This document shows, one piece after another, positions 1-8,510 of a stretch of 26,292 nucleotides of DNA. The position numbers were made by a program, and so were the translations under genes. Source of the DNA: JADGHX01 sp040255575 (GTDB taxonomy: Bacteria; Pseudomonadota; Gammaproteobacteria; Steroidobacterales; Steroidobacteraceae); NCBI GenBank assembly GCA_040255575.1, contig JBDZVF010000027.1:1-26292 (forward strand). The letters are read 5' to 3'. Position 1 is the stretch's first letter; every line of letters begins with the position of its first letter. Below the pieces are notes generated by a model. The model saw nothing but the letters and a program-made list of their open reading frames with translations. It searched no databases and had not been told where the DNA came from.

Positions 1-452
1 TGAGCTGGTTCGAAGAGCCGGTGTCCAGCGACGATCTCGAGGGCCTGCGCTGGCTGCGCGCGGCGTGCCCCGCAGGTATGGAGATCGCCGCGGGAGAGTA
101 CGGTTACGACAGCCGCTATTTCCGCCGCATGTGTGAGGCGGACGCCGTAGACGTTCTGCAGGCGGATGCCACACGCTGCGGCGGCGTGACCGGATTTCTG
201 CGTGCTGCTGCGGTTGCCGATGCTTTCGGGCTGCCGCTATCGAGCCACTGCGCGCCGTCAATCCATTTGCACGTCGGGTGTGCCGCCCCCCGTGTGCGCC
301 ACCTCGAGTATTTTCACGACCACGTGCGCATCGAGCAGATGTTCTTCGAGGGTGCGCGCTTGCCTCTGAACGGCTGTCTCGCGCCGGATCTGACGCGCCC
401 CGGCCTGGGGCTTGAATTGAAGGAGAGCGACGCGGCGCGCTACGCGGTGTGA
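1..452 (+). CDS. Enolase-superfamily enzyme (mandelate racemase-like subgroup), C-terminal part
   Basis: The reading frame is open from the left edge (first full codon at base 3) to TGA at 450-452, so the N-terminus lies outside the window. About 149 residues of the C-terminal barrel remain. Visible superfamily marks in order are SWFEEP, AGEYGY (a metal-ligand type Glu), QADATRCGG (an Asp at the end of a beta strand), SSHCAPSIHLH (the His expected as general base in the mandelate-racemase/acid-sugar-dehydratase subgroup) and LEYFHDH (the final Glu). These enzymes abstract a proton alpha to a carboxylate using Mg2+. The substrate cannot be named from this fragment. The stop is 6 nt before the next start codon, so it is probably co-transcribed with the FAD/Fe-S dehydrogenase, which would suit a hydroxy-acid or acid-sugar pathway. 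Confidence 0.85.
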   Translation, partial: SWFEEPVSSDDLEGLRWLRAACPAGMEIAAGEYGYDSRYFRRMCEADAVDVLQADATRCGGVTGFLRAAAVADAFGLPLSSHCAPSIHLHVGCAAPRVRHLEYFHDHVRIEQMFFEGARLPLNGCLAPDLTRPGLGLELKESDAARYAV

Positions 453-458
453 CCCGAA

Positions 459-3365
459 ATGGATGCTCCTGCCACCACGGCTGATGCCAGCATCACGGCG
501 CGAGCCGCGCGGGAGCTCGCGTCGGAATTGCGCGCGAACCTCGAGGGCGAAGTCCGCTTCGATCCCGGTGCGCAGGCACTGTACGCCACCGATGCCTCGA
601 ACTATCGCCAGGTGCCGATCGGCGTGGTCCTGCCGAAGACAATCGACGATCTGGTGAACGGTGTCGCGGCGTGCCGCCGCCACGATGTGCCGGTGCTTGC
701 ACGCGGCGGCGGCACGAGCCTTTGCGGGCAGTGCTGTAATGCCGCCGTCGTCTTCGACTGCTCGAAGTATCTGAATGGAATCGAGACGCTCGACCCGGTC
801 GCGAAGTGCGCCTGGGTTCAACCCGGTGTCGTGCTCGACGATCTGCGAGATGCCGCCGAGAAGCATCACCTGACGTTTGCCCCGGACCCCTCGACTCATA
901 CGCACAACACGCTCGGCGGGATGATCGGCAACAACTCGTGCGGCGTGCACTCGGTCATGGGCGGGAAGACATCAGATAACGTGCTGGAGCTTGATGTGCT
1001 CACTTACGAGGGCCTGCGCCTCACAGTCGGGCCCACGAGTGACCGCGAGCTGGCGTCGATGAGCAGCGAGAACACTCCGCGCGGACGGCTGTATCTTCAG
1101 CTCGCGAAGCTTCGCGATGAGTACGCGGCGCTGATCCGGGAGCGCTTTCCGCACATTCCGCGCCGAGTCTCTGGTTACAACCTGGAAGAACTGTTGCCCG
1201 AGAACGGGTTCCATGTCGCCCGATCGCTCGTCGGAAGTGAGGGCACGTGCGTCATGGTGCTTCGCGCCCGCGTTCGGCTCGTCGACAGTCCGCCGGGCCG
1301 TTCGCTGCTGGTGCTGGGCTACCCGGACGTCTACGCGGCCGGGGACCACGTGACCGATATCCTGAAGTTCAACCCTATCGGGCTCGAGGGCATCGACGAC
1401 CGGCTCATCGACGACATGAAGGCGATCCATCTTCATCCGAAGGATCTGACCTTGTTGCCGCCCGGCGCCGGATGGCTGCTGGTGGAGTTCGGCGGCGCGG
1501 ATCGCGAAGCCTCCGACGAGCAGGCGCGCGCATGCATGCGCGAGTTGCGTCGTCGCCCCAAGACGCCGTCCATGAAGCTTTTCGATGATCCGAGGGAAGA
1601 GGCGCTCATCTGGGAAGTGCGCAAGTCCGGCCTCGGTGCCACCGCGCACGTCCCGAACAAGCCGATCACGTGGGAAGGCTGGGAAGACTCGGCGGTGCCG
1701 CCGGCGCAACTCGGGCAGTACCTGCGTGATCTGCGGGCGCTGCTGGAGCGCTACGGCTATGGCTGCGATCTGTACGGGCACTTCGGGCAAGGCTGCGTTC
1801 ACACGCGCATCGACTTCGATCTCGAGACGGCCGCGGGGATTGCCACCTTTCGTCGGTTTCTCGACGATGCCGCGGATCTCGTGGTCAGCCATGGCGGCTC
1901 CATTTCCGGGGAACATGGGGATGGGCAGTCGAAGGCGGTGTTGTTGCCGCGGATGTTCGGCCCGGAGCTCGTGCAGGCCTTCGGACGCTTCAAGGCCATC
2001 TGGGATCCGCGCGGGCGCATGAATCCTGGCAAAGTCGTCGATGCGTATCGGCCCGACGAGAACCTGCGGCTCGGCACGCAGTACCATCCGGCGCAGCTGG
2101 CGACACACTTCCGCTTTCCACGAGATGCGGACAACTTTTCCCGCGTGGCTCTGCGCTGTGTAGGCGTGGGGGAGTGCCGGCGGAAGAGCGGCAAGACGAT
2201 GTGCCCGAGCTACCGGGGCACGGGTGAGGAGGCGCACAGCACACGCGGTCGCGCCCGTCTTCTTTTCGAGATGCTACGCGGGGACGTGTTACGCGATGGC
2301 TGGCGCGACCCGCATGTGAAGGCCGCGCTGGACCTATGCCTCGCTTGCAAGGGGTGTCTTGGAGATTGCCCTGTCAATGTCGACATGGCGACCTACAAGT
2401 CCGAGTTCCTCTCGCATTACTACGAAGGGCGCCTGCGGCCGCGCACGGCGTATGCCTTTGGATACCTGGACCGGTGGGCGCGGCTGGCGATGCAGGCTCC
2501 CAGCCTGGCGAACGCCGCTTCGGGCGCGCCAGCGTTCGGGCGCATGTTGCGTTGGCTTGCGAACATTGCGCCCGAGCGAGAGATCCCGAAGTGGGCGCGG
2601 CAGTCTTTTCAGAGCTGGTTTCATCGCAGGCGGGTGCGGCGGTCCGAAGGGCGCCCCCAAGTGCTGCTGTGGCCGGACACCTTCAACAACTACTTCCATC
2701 CGCATGTGGCGCGAGCTGCCGTTGAGGTGCTCGAAGGTGCGGGACTCGAGGTTATTGTGCCGAAGGGGGCCTTCTGTTGCGGTCGGCCGCTTTATGACTT
2801 CGGGCTACTCGATCGGGCGAAGCGTTACCTCCTGCGAATTCTCTCGGAGCTGCAAGCGGTCATCGATGCGGGAACGCCCTTCGTCGTGCTGGAGCCGGCG
2901 TGCGCGGCGACCTTTCGCCATGAGTTGCCGCTACTCCTGCCGGGTGATGAAGCGGCGAAGCGGCTCGCCAGCCAGACCTACTTTTTCGCCGAGTTCCTCA
3001 ACAAGAGAGAGCTGGCGCCGGCCGTGGTGTTTCCTCGACGCCTGCTCGTTCACGGGCACTGTCATCAGAAAGCTCTCGTGAAGATGACGGCTGAGGAGGC
3101 GTTGCTCGCACGCCTGCATGCTCAGTCGGAGATATTGGATGGCGGTTGTTGTGGGATGGCGGGGTCGTTCGGCTTCGAAGCCGACAAGTACGCGCTCTCG
3201 CAAACGATCGGCGAGCTCGCGGTGCTGCCCGCGATGCGCGCGGCTCCGCCCGACACGTTCCTGATTGCGGACGGGTTCAGCTGCCGGGTGCAGATTCGCC
3301 AGGCATGCGGGCGCCAGCCGCTCCACACTGCAGAGCTGCTCGCGCGCATTGCTAGCGGGGGTTAG
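459..3365 (+). CDS. FAD-linked oxidase / Fe-S oxidoreductase fusion (D-2-hydroxyacid dehydrogenase type)
   Basis: This is a 968-residue three-part dehydrogenase. Residues about 45-280 form a PCMH-type FAD domain (VLARGGGTSLCGQC; LGGMIGNNSCGVHS), followed by a FAD-oxidase C-terminal domain to about 530 with GHFGQGCVHTRIDF and SGEHGDG. Two ferredoxin-like cysteine clusters lie near 565-585 (CVGVGECRRKSGKTMCPS) and 627-640 (CLACKGCLGDCPVNVD). Two CCG-type cysteine-rich modules end the protein (FCCGRPLYDFG, HGHCHQK, GGCCGMAGSFG). The architecture matches large bacterial D-lactate/D-2-hydroxyglutarate dehydrogenases such as the YdiJ-like family, which oxidise 2-hydroxyacids and pass electrons through Fe-S clusters to the respiratory chain. 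The exact substrate is unknown. It starts 6 nt after the enolase-type gene, probably in one operon. The ATG at 459 has only a weak ribosome site. Confidence 0.92.
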   Translation: MDAPATTADASITARAARELASELRANLEGEVRFDPGAQALYATDASNYRQVPIGVVLPKTIDDLVNGVAACRRHDVPVLARGGGTSLCGQCCNAAVVFDCSKYLNGIETLDPVAKCAWVQPGVVLDDLRDAAEKHHLTFAPDPSTHTHNTLGGMIGNNSCGVHSVMGGKTSDNVLELDVLTYEGLRLTVGPTSDRELASMSSENTPRGRLYLQLAKLRDEYAALIRERFPHIPRRVSGYNLEELLPENGFHVARSLVGSEGTCVMVLRARVRLVDSPPGRSLLVLGYPDVYAAGDHVTDILKFNPIGLEGIDDRLIDDMKAIHLHPKDLTLLPPGAGWLLVEFGGADREASDEQARACMRELRRRPKTPSMKLFDDPREEALIWEVRKSGLGATAHVPNKPITWEGWEDSAVPPAQLGQYLRDLRALLERYGYGCDLYGHFGQGCVHTRIDFDLETAAGIATFRRFLDDAADLVVSHGGSISGEHGDGQSKAVLLPRMFGPELVQAFGRFKAIWDPRGRMNPGKVVDAYRPDENLRLGTQYHPAQLATHFRFPRDADNFSRVALRCVGVGECRRKSGKTMCPSYRGTGEEAHSTRGRARLLFEMLRGDVLRDGWRDPHVKAALDLCLACKGCLGDCPVNVDMATYKSEFLSHYYEGRLRPRTAYAFGYLDRWARLAMQAPSLANAASGAPAFGRMLRWLANIAPEREIPKWARQSFQSWFHRRRVRRSEGRPQVLLWPDTFNNYFHPHVARAAVEVLEGAGLEVIVPKGAFCCGRPLYDFGLLDRAKRYLLRILSELQAVIDAGTPFVVLEPACAATFRHELPLLLPGDEAAKRLASQTYFFAEFLNKRELAPAVVFPRRLLVHGHCHQKALVKMTAEEALLARLHAQSEILDGGCCGMAGSFGFEADKYALSQTIGELAVLPAMRAAPPDTFLIADGFSCRVQIRQACGRQPLHTAELLARIASGG

Positions 3366-3436
3366 GGCAGTGTGTGCACGTGTAGGCGCTGGATTGCGTG
3401 TGGCGCCGAGCATGCGCGAGGCTGGTGCCCCGGCAG

Positions 3437-4549
3437 CTAGCGGCGGCGCATCCGCAAGAGGTTTTTGAATCGGCTCGGTTGCGCGCGCAGGTACTGCGGG
3501 GGCGCGACCACCTCCGCGCCGAGCGCTGCGGCCGCGTGCCACGGCCATCGCGGGTCGTAGAGGATGGCGCGCGCCAGGGCCACCATGTCCGCGTCGCCGG
3601 TGGAAACGATCGCTTCCGCCTGCTCATAGCTGCTGATGAGCCCAACAGTTATCACGGGCATGCGCGTGGCCGATTTCACCGCGCGCGCCAGCGGTACCTG
3701 GTAACTCGGCCCGAGCGGAATGTTCTGCGCCGGATGCAATCCGCCGCTCGAAACGTGAATGGCGTTGCAGCCGCGTGCCTCGAGCGCCTGGGCGAGGGCC
3801 ATCGTCTGCTGCACGTCCCAACCGCCATCGACCCAATCCGTCCCTGACACTCGAAACGAGACCGGGCGATCGGGCGGATACGCCGCGCGAACGGCGTCGA
3901 ACACTTCCAGCGGAAAGCGCATGCGGTTCTCGAGCGAGCCGCCGTACTCGTCATCGCGCTTGTTGGAAAGAGGAGACAGGAACTGATGCAGTAGGTAGCC
4001 GTGCGCGCCGTGAATCTGTACCGCATCTATGCCGAGCCGCCCGGCGCGTTTCGCGGCGCTCGCAAACGCATCGCGCACGCGCTGTAGCCCCGACTTGTCC
4101 AGCGCCGCTGGCGCGAGGTCGCTCTCCGCAAAGGGTAGGGGAGAGGGTGCGACGGTCTGCCATCCGTGCGGGTCTGGCGGTCGAATCTGCGCTCCGCCTT
4201 GCCAGGGCACCTCGGTCGAGGCCTTTCGTCCGGCGTGCGCGAGTTGTATCGCGATGGGGATGTTCGACCAGCGCCGCACGCTCGTGAGCGTGCGCAGGAT
4301 CGCGGCTTCGTTCGCGTCGTTCCAGAGGCCGACATCAGCCCAGCTGATGCGCCCCTCCGGGAGCACGGCGGTCGCCTCAATGGTCAGGAGGGCGGCGCCG
4401 GAGAGCGCGAGATGGCCGAGGTGGATGAGATGCCAGTCGGTCATGCATCCGTCTTCTGCCGAGTACTGGCACATCGGCGCGATGACGATGCGATTGCACA
4501 GCTCGAGCGTGCCGACGCGAATCGGCTGGAACAGTTTGGAACTGGGCAC
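3437..4549 (-). CDS. Old yellow enzyme family NADH:flavin oxidoreductase (YqjM/xenobiotic-reductase-like)
   Basis: A 370-residue FMN TIM-barrel enzyme of full family length. Hallmarks are KLFQPIRVG at the N-terminus, APMCQYSA with Cys27 (the redox-tuning Cys of the YqjM class), the substrate-binding pair His180/His183 in QIHGAHGYLLHQFLSP, and the following EYGGSLENRMRFPLEV. Such enzymes reduce activated C=C bonds of enones, nitro compounds or terpenoids with NAD(P)H; the natural substrate here is unknown. The start is GTG at 4547-4549, chosen because AAGGAGA sits 4 nt upstream on this strand and no in-frame ATG gives a better N-terminus. It converges with the preceding dehydrogenase (71 nt apart). 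A 9-bp hairpin lies just upstream of the start. Confidence 0.93.
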   Translation of the reverse strand: MPSSKLFQPIRVGTLELCNRIVIAPMCQYSAEDGCMTDWHLIHLGHLALSGAALLTIEATAVLPEGRISWADVGLWNDANEAAILRTLTSVRRWSNIPIAIQLAHAGRKASTEVPWQGGAQIRPPDPHGWQTVAPSPLPFAESDLAPAALDKSGLQRVRDAFASAAKRAGRLGIDAVQIHGAHGYLLHQFLSPLSNKRDDEYGGSLENRMRFPLEVFDAVRAAYPPDRPVSFRVSGTDWVDGGWDVQQTMALAQALEARGCNAIHVSSGGLHPAQNIPLGPSYQVPLARAVKSATRMPVITVGLISSYEQAEAIVSTGDADMVALARAILYDPRWPWHAAAALGAEVVAPPQYLRAQPSRFKNLLRMRRR

Positions 4550-4576
4550 AGAATCTCCTTCGGGGAGGGCGTGTCT

Positions 4577-4597
4577 CGCGCGAGCATCGCTCGCGCG
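4577..4597. promoter_or_regulatory. Perfect 9-bp inverted repeat upstream of the OYE-family gene
   Basis: CGCGCGAGC and GCTCGCGCG are exact complements separated by ATC. The dyad begins 28 nt upstream of the GTG start of the minus-strand flavin oxidoreductase, in its divergent spacer. It could be a repressor operator or a stable 5'-leader hairpin. No regulator gene adjoins it, so the role is inference. Confidence 0.45.
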
Positions 4598-4706
4598 GGG
4601 CGCGGAGGGAAGGCTCCCGTCTCAGTGGGCAGGGCCGGGCGCCGCGGAGTGCATCCGAAATCATCTGCGGTCCGTATACCCTCGGCTTGGCCCGGGGAAA
4701 CGGATC

Positions 4707-5105
4707 ATGCGAACGCCATTCGGGTGGGCGCTTTTGGCGCTGGTTGCAGGGGTGTTCCTCGTGGGAACGCTTTCGGGCAGGGCAAGAGGCAACCCGCGCG
4801 ATACACGTGTTCGGTTGTTGGCCAAGCCGAAAAGAACGGGCTTGACCGTGCTCGTGCCGCCAGGCCCTGCGCCGCGCCTGATTCCAAGTGAAGCGCCGAA
4901 TGCGACGCGCGCGCGGCCGGTCCCTGCAGCGGCGCCCCGCAAGATGCCGCGCGCAAGCTCCGGCATCATCGATTACATCGCACCGTTCGTGGGCTCGGGC
5001 GATGCGGGCGATAACGCTCGACTGGATTACCTGTTGGAGCCGGGCGAGGACGAGCCGCCCGACCCGCCCGACATGCCCGACATGCCCGCCGCCGGCCACG
5101 AATGA
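4707..5105 (+). CDS. Small membrane-anchored, proline-rich hypothetical protein
   Basis: I do not recognise this 132-residue product. ATG 4707 is preferred over upstream in-frame codons because GGGGAAACGG lies just before it and because it begins a clear membrane segment or signal anchor (WALLALVAGVFLVGTL, residues 7-22). The rest is basic and proline-rich, then changes to a short acidic tail rich in D/E-P (EPPDPPDMPDMP). It has no Cys and no lipobox. It is divergent from the OYE-family gene and has 369 nt without a gene downstream. A real but fast-evolving protein is plausible; a chance open frame in high-GC DNA cannot be excluded. Confidence 0.45.
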   Translation: MRTPFGWALLALVAGVFLVGTLSGRARGNPRDTRVRLLAKPKRTGLTVLVPPGPAPRLIPSEAPNATRARPVPAAAPRKMPRASSGIIDYIAPFVGSGDAGDNARLDYLLEPGEDEPPDPPDMPDMPAAGHE

Positions 5106-5474
5106 CCCTCGCGTTCGGACGAGCTCAAGGCAGCGTGTTCGATTCGTCGAACGACTCCGAGGTGCATCGGCATTCTCGTTCGGCCGCTACCGCGCCACGG
5201 CGCGCAGCATATGCGCCGCGCCGCCGGTGAAGCCTTCGTTCACATTCAATTGCACGGCCACGCTGCCGCGGTTTCAGCCCGAATCCCGCTCGTCCCGCGC
5301 ATCGGCTCAGACGAAAGTCTTAGCCTTCATCCGTTCGTGACCAAGCACAGGTTACCTCGCCGGGTTGCAAGCGGCGCTCACGCGAGGACGCGCTAGGCTC
5401 ACACCCTTCAGGTCACCGACGGCGCGCGCGCAAGATGCCCGCCGGGCCTGCGCAAAAAAACAGGGAGGGGGGCG
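5106..5474. other. Non-coding spacer before TonB receptor 1
   Basis: I see no gene here; the short open frames are GC artefacts without ribosome sites. The last 15 nt hold the strong ribosome site AGGGAGGGGGG before the receptor ATG. A run of seven A's lies at about 5454-5460. A degenerate LacI-like half site (TTGCAAGCG) occurs near 5364, but the matching half is not conserved. No convincing -35/-10 pair was found. Confidence 0.5.
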
Positions 5475-7838
5475 ATGAAAGCGTGGAACGTCGTTGGCCG
5501 GGTGTCAGTTGCTGCGGCAATCACCATCTGCCTGCAAGCCAAGGCAGCGGACCCCCTCCCGAATGACTCGACCTCTACCGGCGCACTTCAGGAAGTCGTC
5601 GTCACAGCCGAGTTTCGCGAGCGGAATCTCCAGGACACGCCCATCGCCATCACGGCGATCACCGGGGAAATGCTCGAAGCGCGCAGCCAACTCACCGTTG
5701 CAGACGTCGCGAATCAGGCCCCTTCCGTCACACTGAAACCCAACGCCGCCGCGTACGGCCCTTCGCTCACAGCCAATATTCGTGGCGTCGGTCAGTTCGA
5801 TTTCCATCCCGCGCTCGAGCCCGGGGTCGGCATCTACGTCGATGACGTGTACTACTCCACGCTGACGGGCTCTATCGTCGACCTGCTCGATATTGAAAGA
5901 GTGGAAGTCTTGCGCGGCCCGCAGGGCACACTCGCCGGCAAGAACTCCATCGGCGGCGCCATCAAGTTGTATTCACGCCGGCCCACCGGCGATGGCAGCG
6001 GCTATCTGTCGGCGACCTACGGCAGTCGCGATCGTGTCGACCTGAAGGGGAGCATCGATCTCGGCTTCACGCCCAAGCTGTCGCTGCGTCTCGCGGGCAT
6101 CACGCGTCATCAGGGTGGTTACGTGGATCGGCTGGATTACGGCTGCGTGGACCCCGGGCAAGGCATCCCTGCATTGAGGGATTCGCCGAACTGCCTCATG
6201 TCGAAGCAAGGCGAAGTGGGCGTCGATGCGCTACGCGGCCAGCTTCGCTTCGTGGCGAGCGACGCGCTGGAGATGAACTTCATTGCGGATCACACGCGTG
6301 AGAAGCATGAGATTGCAGGCTCTGTCCTTACCTATGCCAACTACAACGGCACGGGCGATATCAATCCCTTCCCAACGCCGATTCCGTATGACAGTCGTTT
6401 CATCTGCGGACGCTTCTGCAATTACGCGACATACGACTCCCCCGCGGACGGGCCGCTTGCCCGTTCGGTGATCCCGGGCCAGGTGGACTTCGAAGGCTGG
6501 GGGGCGTCGGGGCAGATCGAGTGGTCGCTCCGGGACGATCTGCAGCTCGTCTCGATCACTGCCTATCGCAAGTACGATTCGCTCTTCTCGAACGAGGATG
6601 ACCTGTCGCCCCTCTCACATGCGATGGGCGGGCCGAACCGCTTGACGTTCGATAGCTGGAGCCAGGAGCTCCGCCTCAACGGCGATACATTCGGCTCGCG
6701 CTTTCATTACACGCTGGGCGGCTTCTGGATGGAGCAGGACATCTTTTACACATCGCGTCAGGATCTGCGTTACGTCCCGGGCGCGCCGCTCGTCTTCGTG
6801 TCGGGCGATCCGGTGCCGGCCTTTACTCATGCGGCATTCGCGCATGGCGCTTACGATGTCACGGATCGCCTCACCTTTACTGGCGGCATTCGCTATTCGG
6901 AAGAGGGGAAGGACTACACGTTCCGCCGTCGGGACCGTCAAGGCAATCTGCTCCCCGGGCAGAACGCGCTGCTGGATGGGCAGACCGGGCGTTACCGCGG
7001 CGATCGCTGGGACTATCGCGCGAACGTGCAGTACAAGTTGGCGGACCACATCAATGTGTACGCCCAATATTCCACGGGGTTCAAGGGCGGCGGTGTGAAT
7101 CCGCGGCCGTTTGCGGTTCAGCAGGTGCAGCCGTTCGGTCCCGAGACGCTCACGACCTGGGAGGCGGGACTGAAGAGCGATCTGTTCGAGCAGCACGTTC
7201 GACTGAATGTGGCGGCGTTCACCTCGAAGTACCGGGATATTCAGCTGCTGCTGAATGCCTGTCCTCAATTCAATCCGCCCGGCATTCCGCCTACTGTGGC
7301 CTTTCCGTGCGGCTTGCCTGCGAACGTGGGTACGGCAGACATCGATGGATTGGAAGTGGAGGCGAATGTTCGTGCCTCGGCGAATCTGCTCGTGGACCTT
7401 GCGGTGAGCTATGTCGATTTCGAATACACCTCGATCGCTCCGCAGGCGGGTGGGCCGACGAATCCGGGTGGCGTGCAGAAGGGGATGATTTCGCCCTATA
7501 CGCCGGAGTGGAAGGCGAGCCTCGGCGCGCAATATACGTTCGAGCTCGGGTCGTCGCTCGGATCGCTCATTCCGCGGGTGGATGCCGCGTATCAGTCGAA
7601 AGTGTGGGGCACCGCCATCAACTCGGATCGCACGCGCATCGATGGGTACACGGTCGCCAACGCGCGGCTCACGTGGGTGAACCCCGCCAAGGATCTGGAG
7701 GCGGCACTCGAAGTCACCAATTTTCTCGACGAGTACTACTACCTGACGACATTCGAGGTGTCCGCCGCCGCCGGGGTCGCGAATGCCCAGCCGGGGAGGC
7801 CGCGGGAGTGGGCGGTTACGTTGAAGAAGCGGTTTTGA
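5475..7838 (+). CDS. TonB-dependent outer-membrane receptor 1
   Basis: A 787-residue receptor of normal family length. Residues 1-25 are a Sec signal peptide (MKAWNVVGRVSVAAAITICLQAKAA). A TonB-box-like EVVVTAEFRERN follows at about 40. The plug domain comes next (DTPIAITAITGEMLEARSQ; NIRGVGQFDF; IERVEVLRGPQGTLAGKNSIGGAI, the classic plug end), then a 22-strand type barrel with ARLTWVNPAKDLEAALEVTNFLDEYYY and a terminal aromatic residue (LKKRF). It imports an unidentified ligand across the outer membrane using TonB energy. The start is fixed by AGGGAGGGGGG a few bases upstream. It stands alone, with no transport or enzyme gene directly behind it. Confidence 0.95.
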   Translation: MKAWNVVGRVSVAAAITICLQAKAADPLPNDSTSTGALQEVVVTAEFRERNLQDTPIAITAITGEMLEARSQLTVADVANQAPSVTLKPNAAAYGPSLTANIRGVGQFDFHPALEPGVGIYVDDVYYSTLTGSIVDLLDIERVEVLRGPQGTLAGKNSIGGAIKLYSRRPTGDGSGYLSATYGSRDRVDLKGSIDLGFTPKLSLRLAGITRHQGGYVDRLDYGCVDPGQGIPALRDSPNCLMSKQGEVGVDALRGQLRFVASDALEMNFIADHTREKHEIAGSVLTYANYNGTGDINPFPTPIPYDSRFICGRFCNYATYDSPADGPLARSVIPGQVDFEGWGASGQIEWSLRDDLQLVSITAYRKYDSLFSNEDDLSPLSHAMGGPNRLTFDSWSQELRLNGDTFGSRFHYTLGGFWMEQDIFYTSRQDLRYVPGAPLVFVSGDPVPAFTHAAFAHGAYDVTDRLTFTGGIRYSEEGKDYTFRRRDRQGNLLPGQNALLDGQTGRYRGDRWDYRANVQYKLADHINVYAQYSTGFKGGGVNPRPFAVQQVQPFGPETLTTWEAGLKSDLFEQHVRLNVAAFTSKYRDIQLLLNACPQFNPPGIPPTVAFPCGLPANVGTADIDGLEVEANVRASANLLVDLAVSYVDFEYTSIAPQAGGPTNPGGVQKGMISPYTPEWKASLGAQYTFELGSSLGSLIPRVDAAYQSKVWGTAINSDRTRIDGYTVANARLTWVNPAKDLEAALEVTNFLDEYYYLTTFEVSAAAGVANAQPGRPREWAVTLKKRF

Positions 7839-7871
7839 TGTGATGTTTCGACCGAGGGCTGCGCGACGACG

Positions 7872-7887
7872 CGTTTCCGCGGAAACG
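7872..7887. promoter_or_regulatory. Perfect 16-nt palindrome upstream of the putative small-RNA promoter
   Basis: CGTTTCCGCGGAAACG is self-complementary over 16 nt. It lies 34 nt after the receptor stop and 18 nt before the TTGACA element at 7906. It has no T-run, so it is not a standard terminator. Either an operator or the base of an mRNA-end hairpin is possible. Confidence 0.45.
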
Positions 7888-7905
7888 TCGATACGGATTC
7901 GCGCC

Positions 7906-7934
7906 TTGACAGGCCAGCAGGCCCTGCGGAGAAT
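7906..7934 (+). promoter_or_regulatory. Sigma-70-type promoter (TTGACA, 17 nt, GAGAAT)
   Basis: A perfect -35 TTGACA (7906-7911) is followed after exactly 17 nt by GAGAAT (7929-7934; 4 of 6 to consensus). The expected start is near A7942. No coding frame follows within 500 nt, but a hairpin pair and an intrinsic terminator do. Confidence 0.55.
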
Positions 7935-7941
7935 CCCTGCC

Positions 7942-7999
7942 ACTAACCCCGCCGGCGAGCGTATCTCCGGCCCGACGCCTCCCTCGCGGAGGCGTTTCT
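7942..7999 (+). ncRNA. Putative short two-hairpin small RNA
   Basis: Starting from the predicted transcription start near 7942, the transcript would be about 58 nt. It has a single-stranded C-rich head (ACTAACCCC), a first stem GCCGG...CCGGC (about 7951-7971) extended by two inner pairs, and a second perfect 8-bp stem that ends in TTTCTC (terminator). Promoter, structure and terminator line up with correct spacing. C-rich unpaired segments are typical of small RNAs that pair to Shine-Dalgarno regions, as known for Xanthomonas sX13. It could instead be only the receptor's 3'-end terminator plus a chance promoter. I cannot assign it to a known RNA family. Confidence 0.4.
7975..7999 (+). terminator. 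Intrinsic terminator
   Basis: ACGCCTCC (7975-7982) pairs perfectly with GGAGGCGT (7988-7995) across a CTCGC loop, followed by TTTCT. It serves the putative small RNA and/or TonB receptor 1, whose stop is 137 nt upstream. Confidence 0.6.
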
Positions 8000-8464
8000 C
8001 ATTCTGACGTGTCGAAAACAATGTCGTGGCTATCGTGAAGCTGAACCGGTGACACGAGTGATCAGGGGGCAGGGTCGCCGGCGCCATCGGGTTGGGCTGT
8101 GCGCGACGCCCAGCACCCAATAGAGAAAACATGGCGCGCACGTCACCGCTGCCGGTCGTTAGGCGCGCAACGCGCGCACAGACGAGCGCACCACGACCGG
8201 CGGGCGTGATCGATGAGGGCCGACGAGGCGAGGGGGTGGCAGCGAGTGCCACACTCGTTCCCTGCAGGGGAAGAGCCTCTGTGGGCACGCTGGCGGAAGT
8301 TTGTGCGTAGCGCGGCAGCGATCGACTGCTCGCGGGCCACGGCATGTGCGGCCCCCGATGAAATCGCGATTGCAATACGCAAGCGCCTCGCGCCTACCCG
8401 CTGAATCTGAATCGGCGCGAGTGCGTACCGCGCGCAATCCAATTGATCTCATCGCAAGCTTTTC
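8000..8464. other. Non-coding spacer with an 8+3 bp inverted repeat
   Basis: I see no supported gene. The main structure is CTCGCGCC (8387-8394) and GGCGCGAG (8414-8421), a perfect 8-bp inverted repeat. It is extended by three more pairs past a one-base bulge, with a 19-nt loop, and sits about 65 nt upstream of the cassette promoter. Towards 8455 the DNA turns AT-rich, marking the border of the lower-GC GNAT-PIN/ASCH cassette. Confidence 0.4.
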
Positions 8465-8493
8465 CTGGCTGTTGCTTTTTGTATCCATATAAT
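8465..8493 (+). promoter_or_regulatory. Promoter of the GNAT-PIN/ASCH cassette (consensus TATAAT)
   Basis: A perfect -10 TATAAT lies at 8488-8493, with a weak -35 candidate CTGGCT (8465-8470) 17 nt upstream in an AT-rich patch. The predicted start near 8500 leaves a leader of only about 11 nt before ATG 8511. The purine-rich GGAAGAA at 8494-8500 would then be largely untranscribed, which suggests weak or near-leaderless initiation. Confidence 0.55.
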
Positions 8494-8510
8494 GGAAGAA
8501 AACAACCAGC

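Noticed and set aside
5340..5385. LacI-type operator before receptor 1
   Set aside because: Only one half (TTGCAAGCG) matches; the other half (GCGCTCACG) breaks the palindrome.
6615..8375. A 586-codon open frame on the minus strand overlapping receptor 1 and the following spacer
   Set aside because: It is antisense to a certain TonB receptor, has Arg/His/Pro-rich composition typical of complementary frames in high-GC DNA, and has no ribosome site or recognisable domain.
8092..8404. Short plus-strand open frames between receptor 1 and the GNAT-PIN gene
   Set aside because: They overlap each other in different frames, lack ribosome sites and have Arg/Ala-rich random composition.
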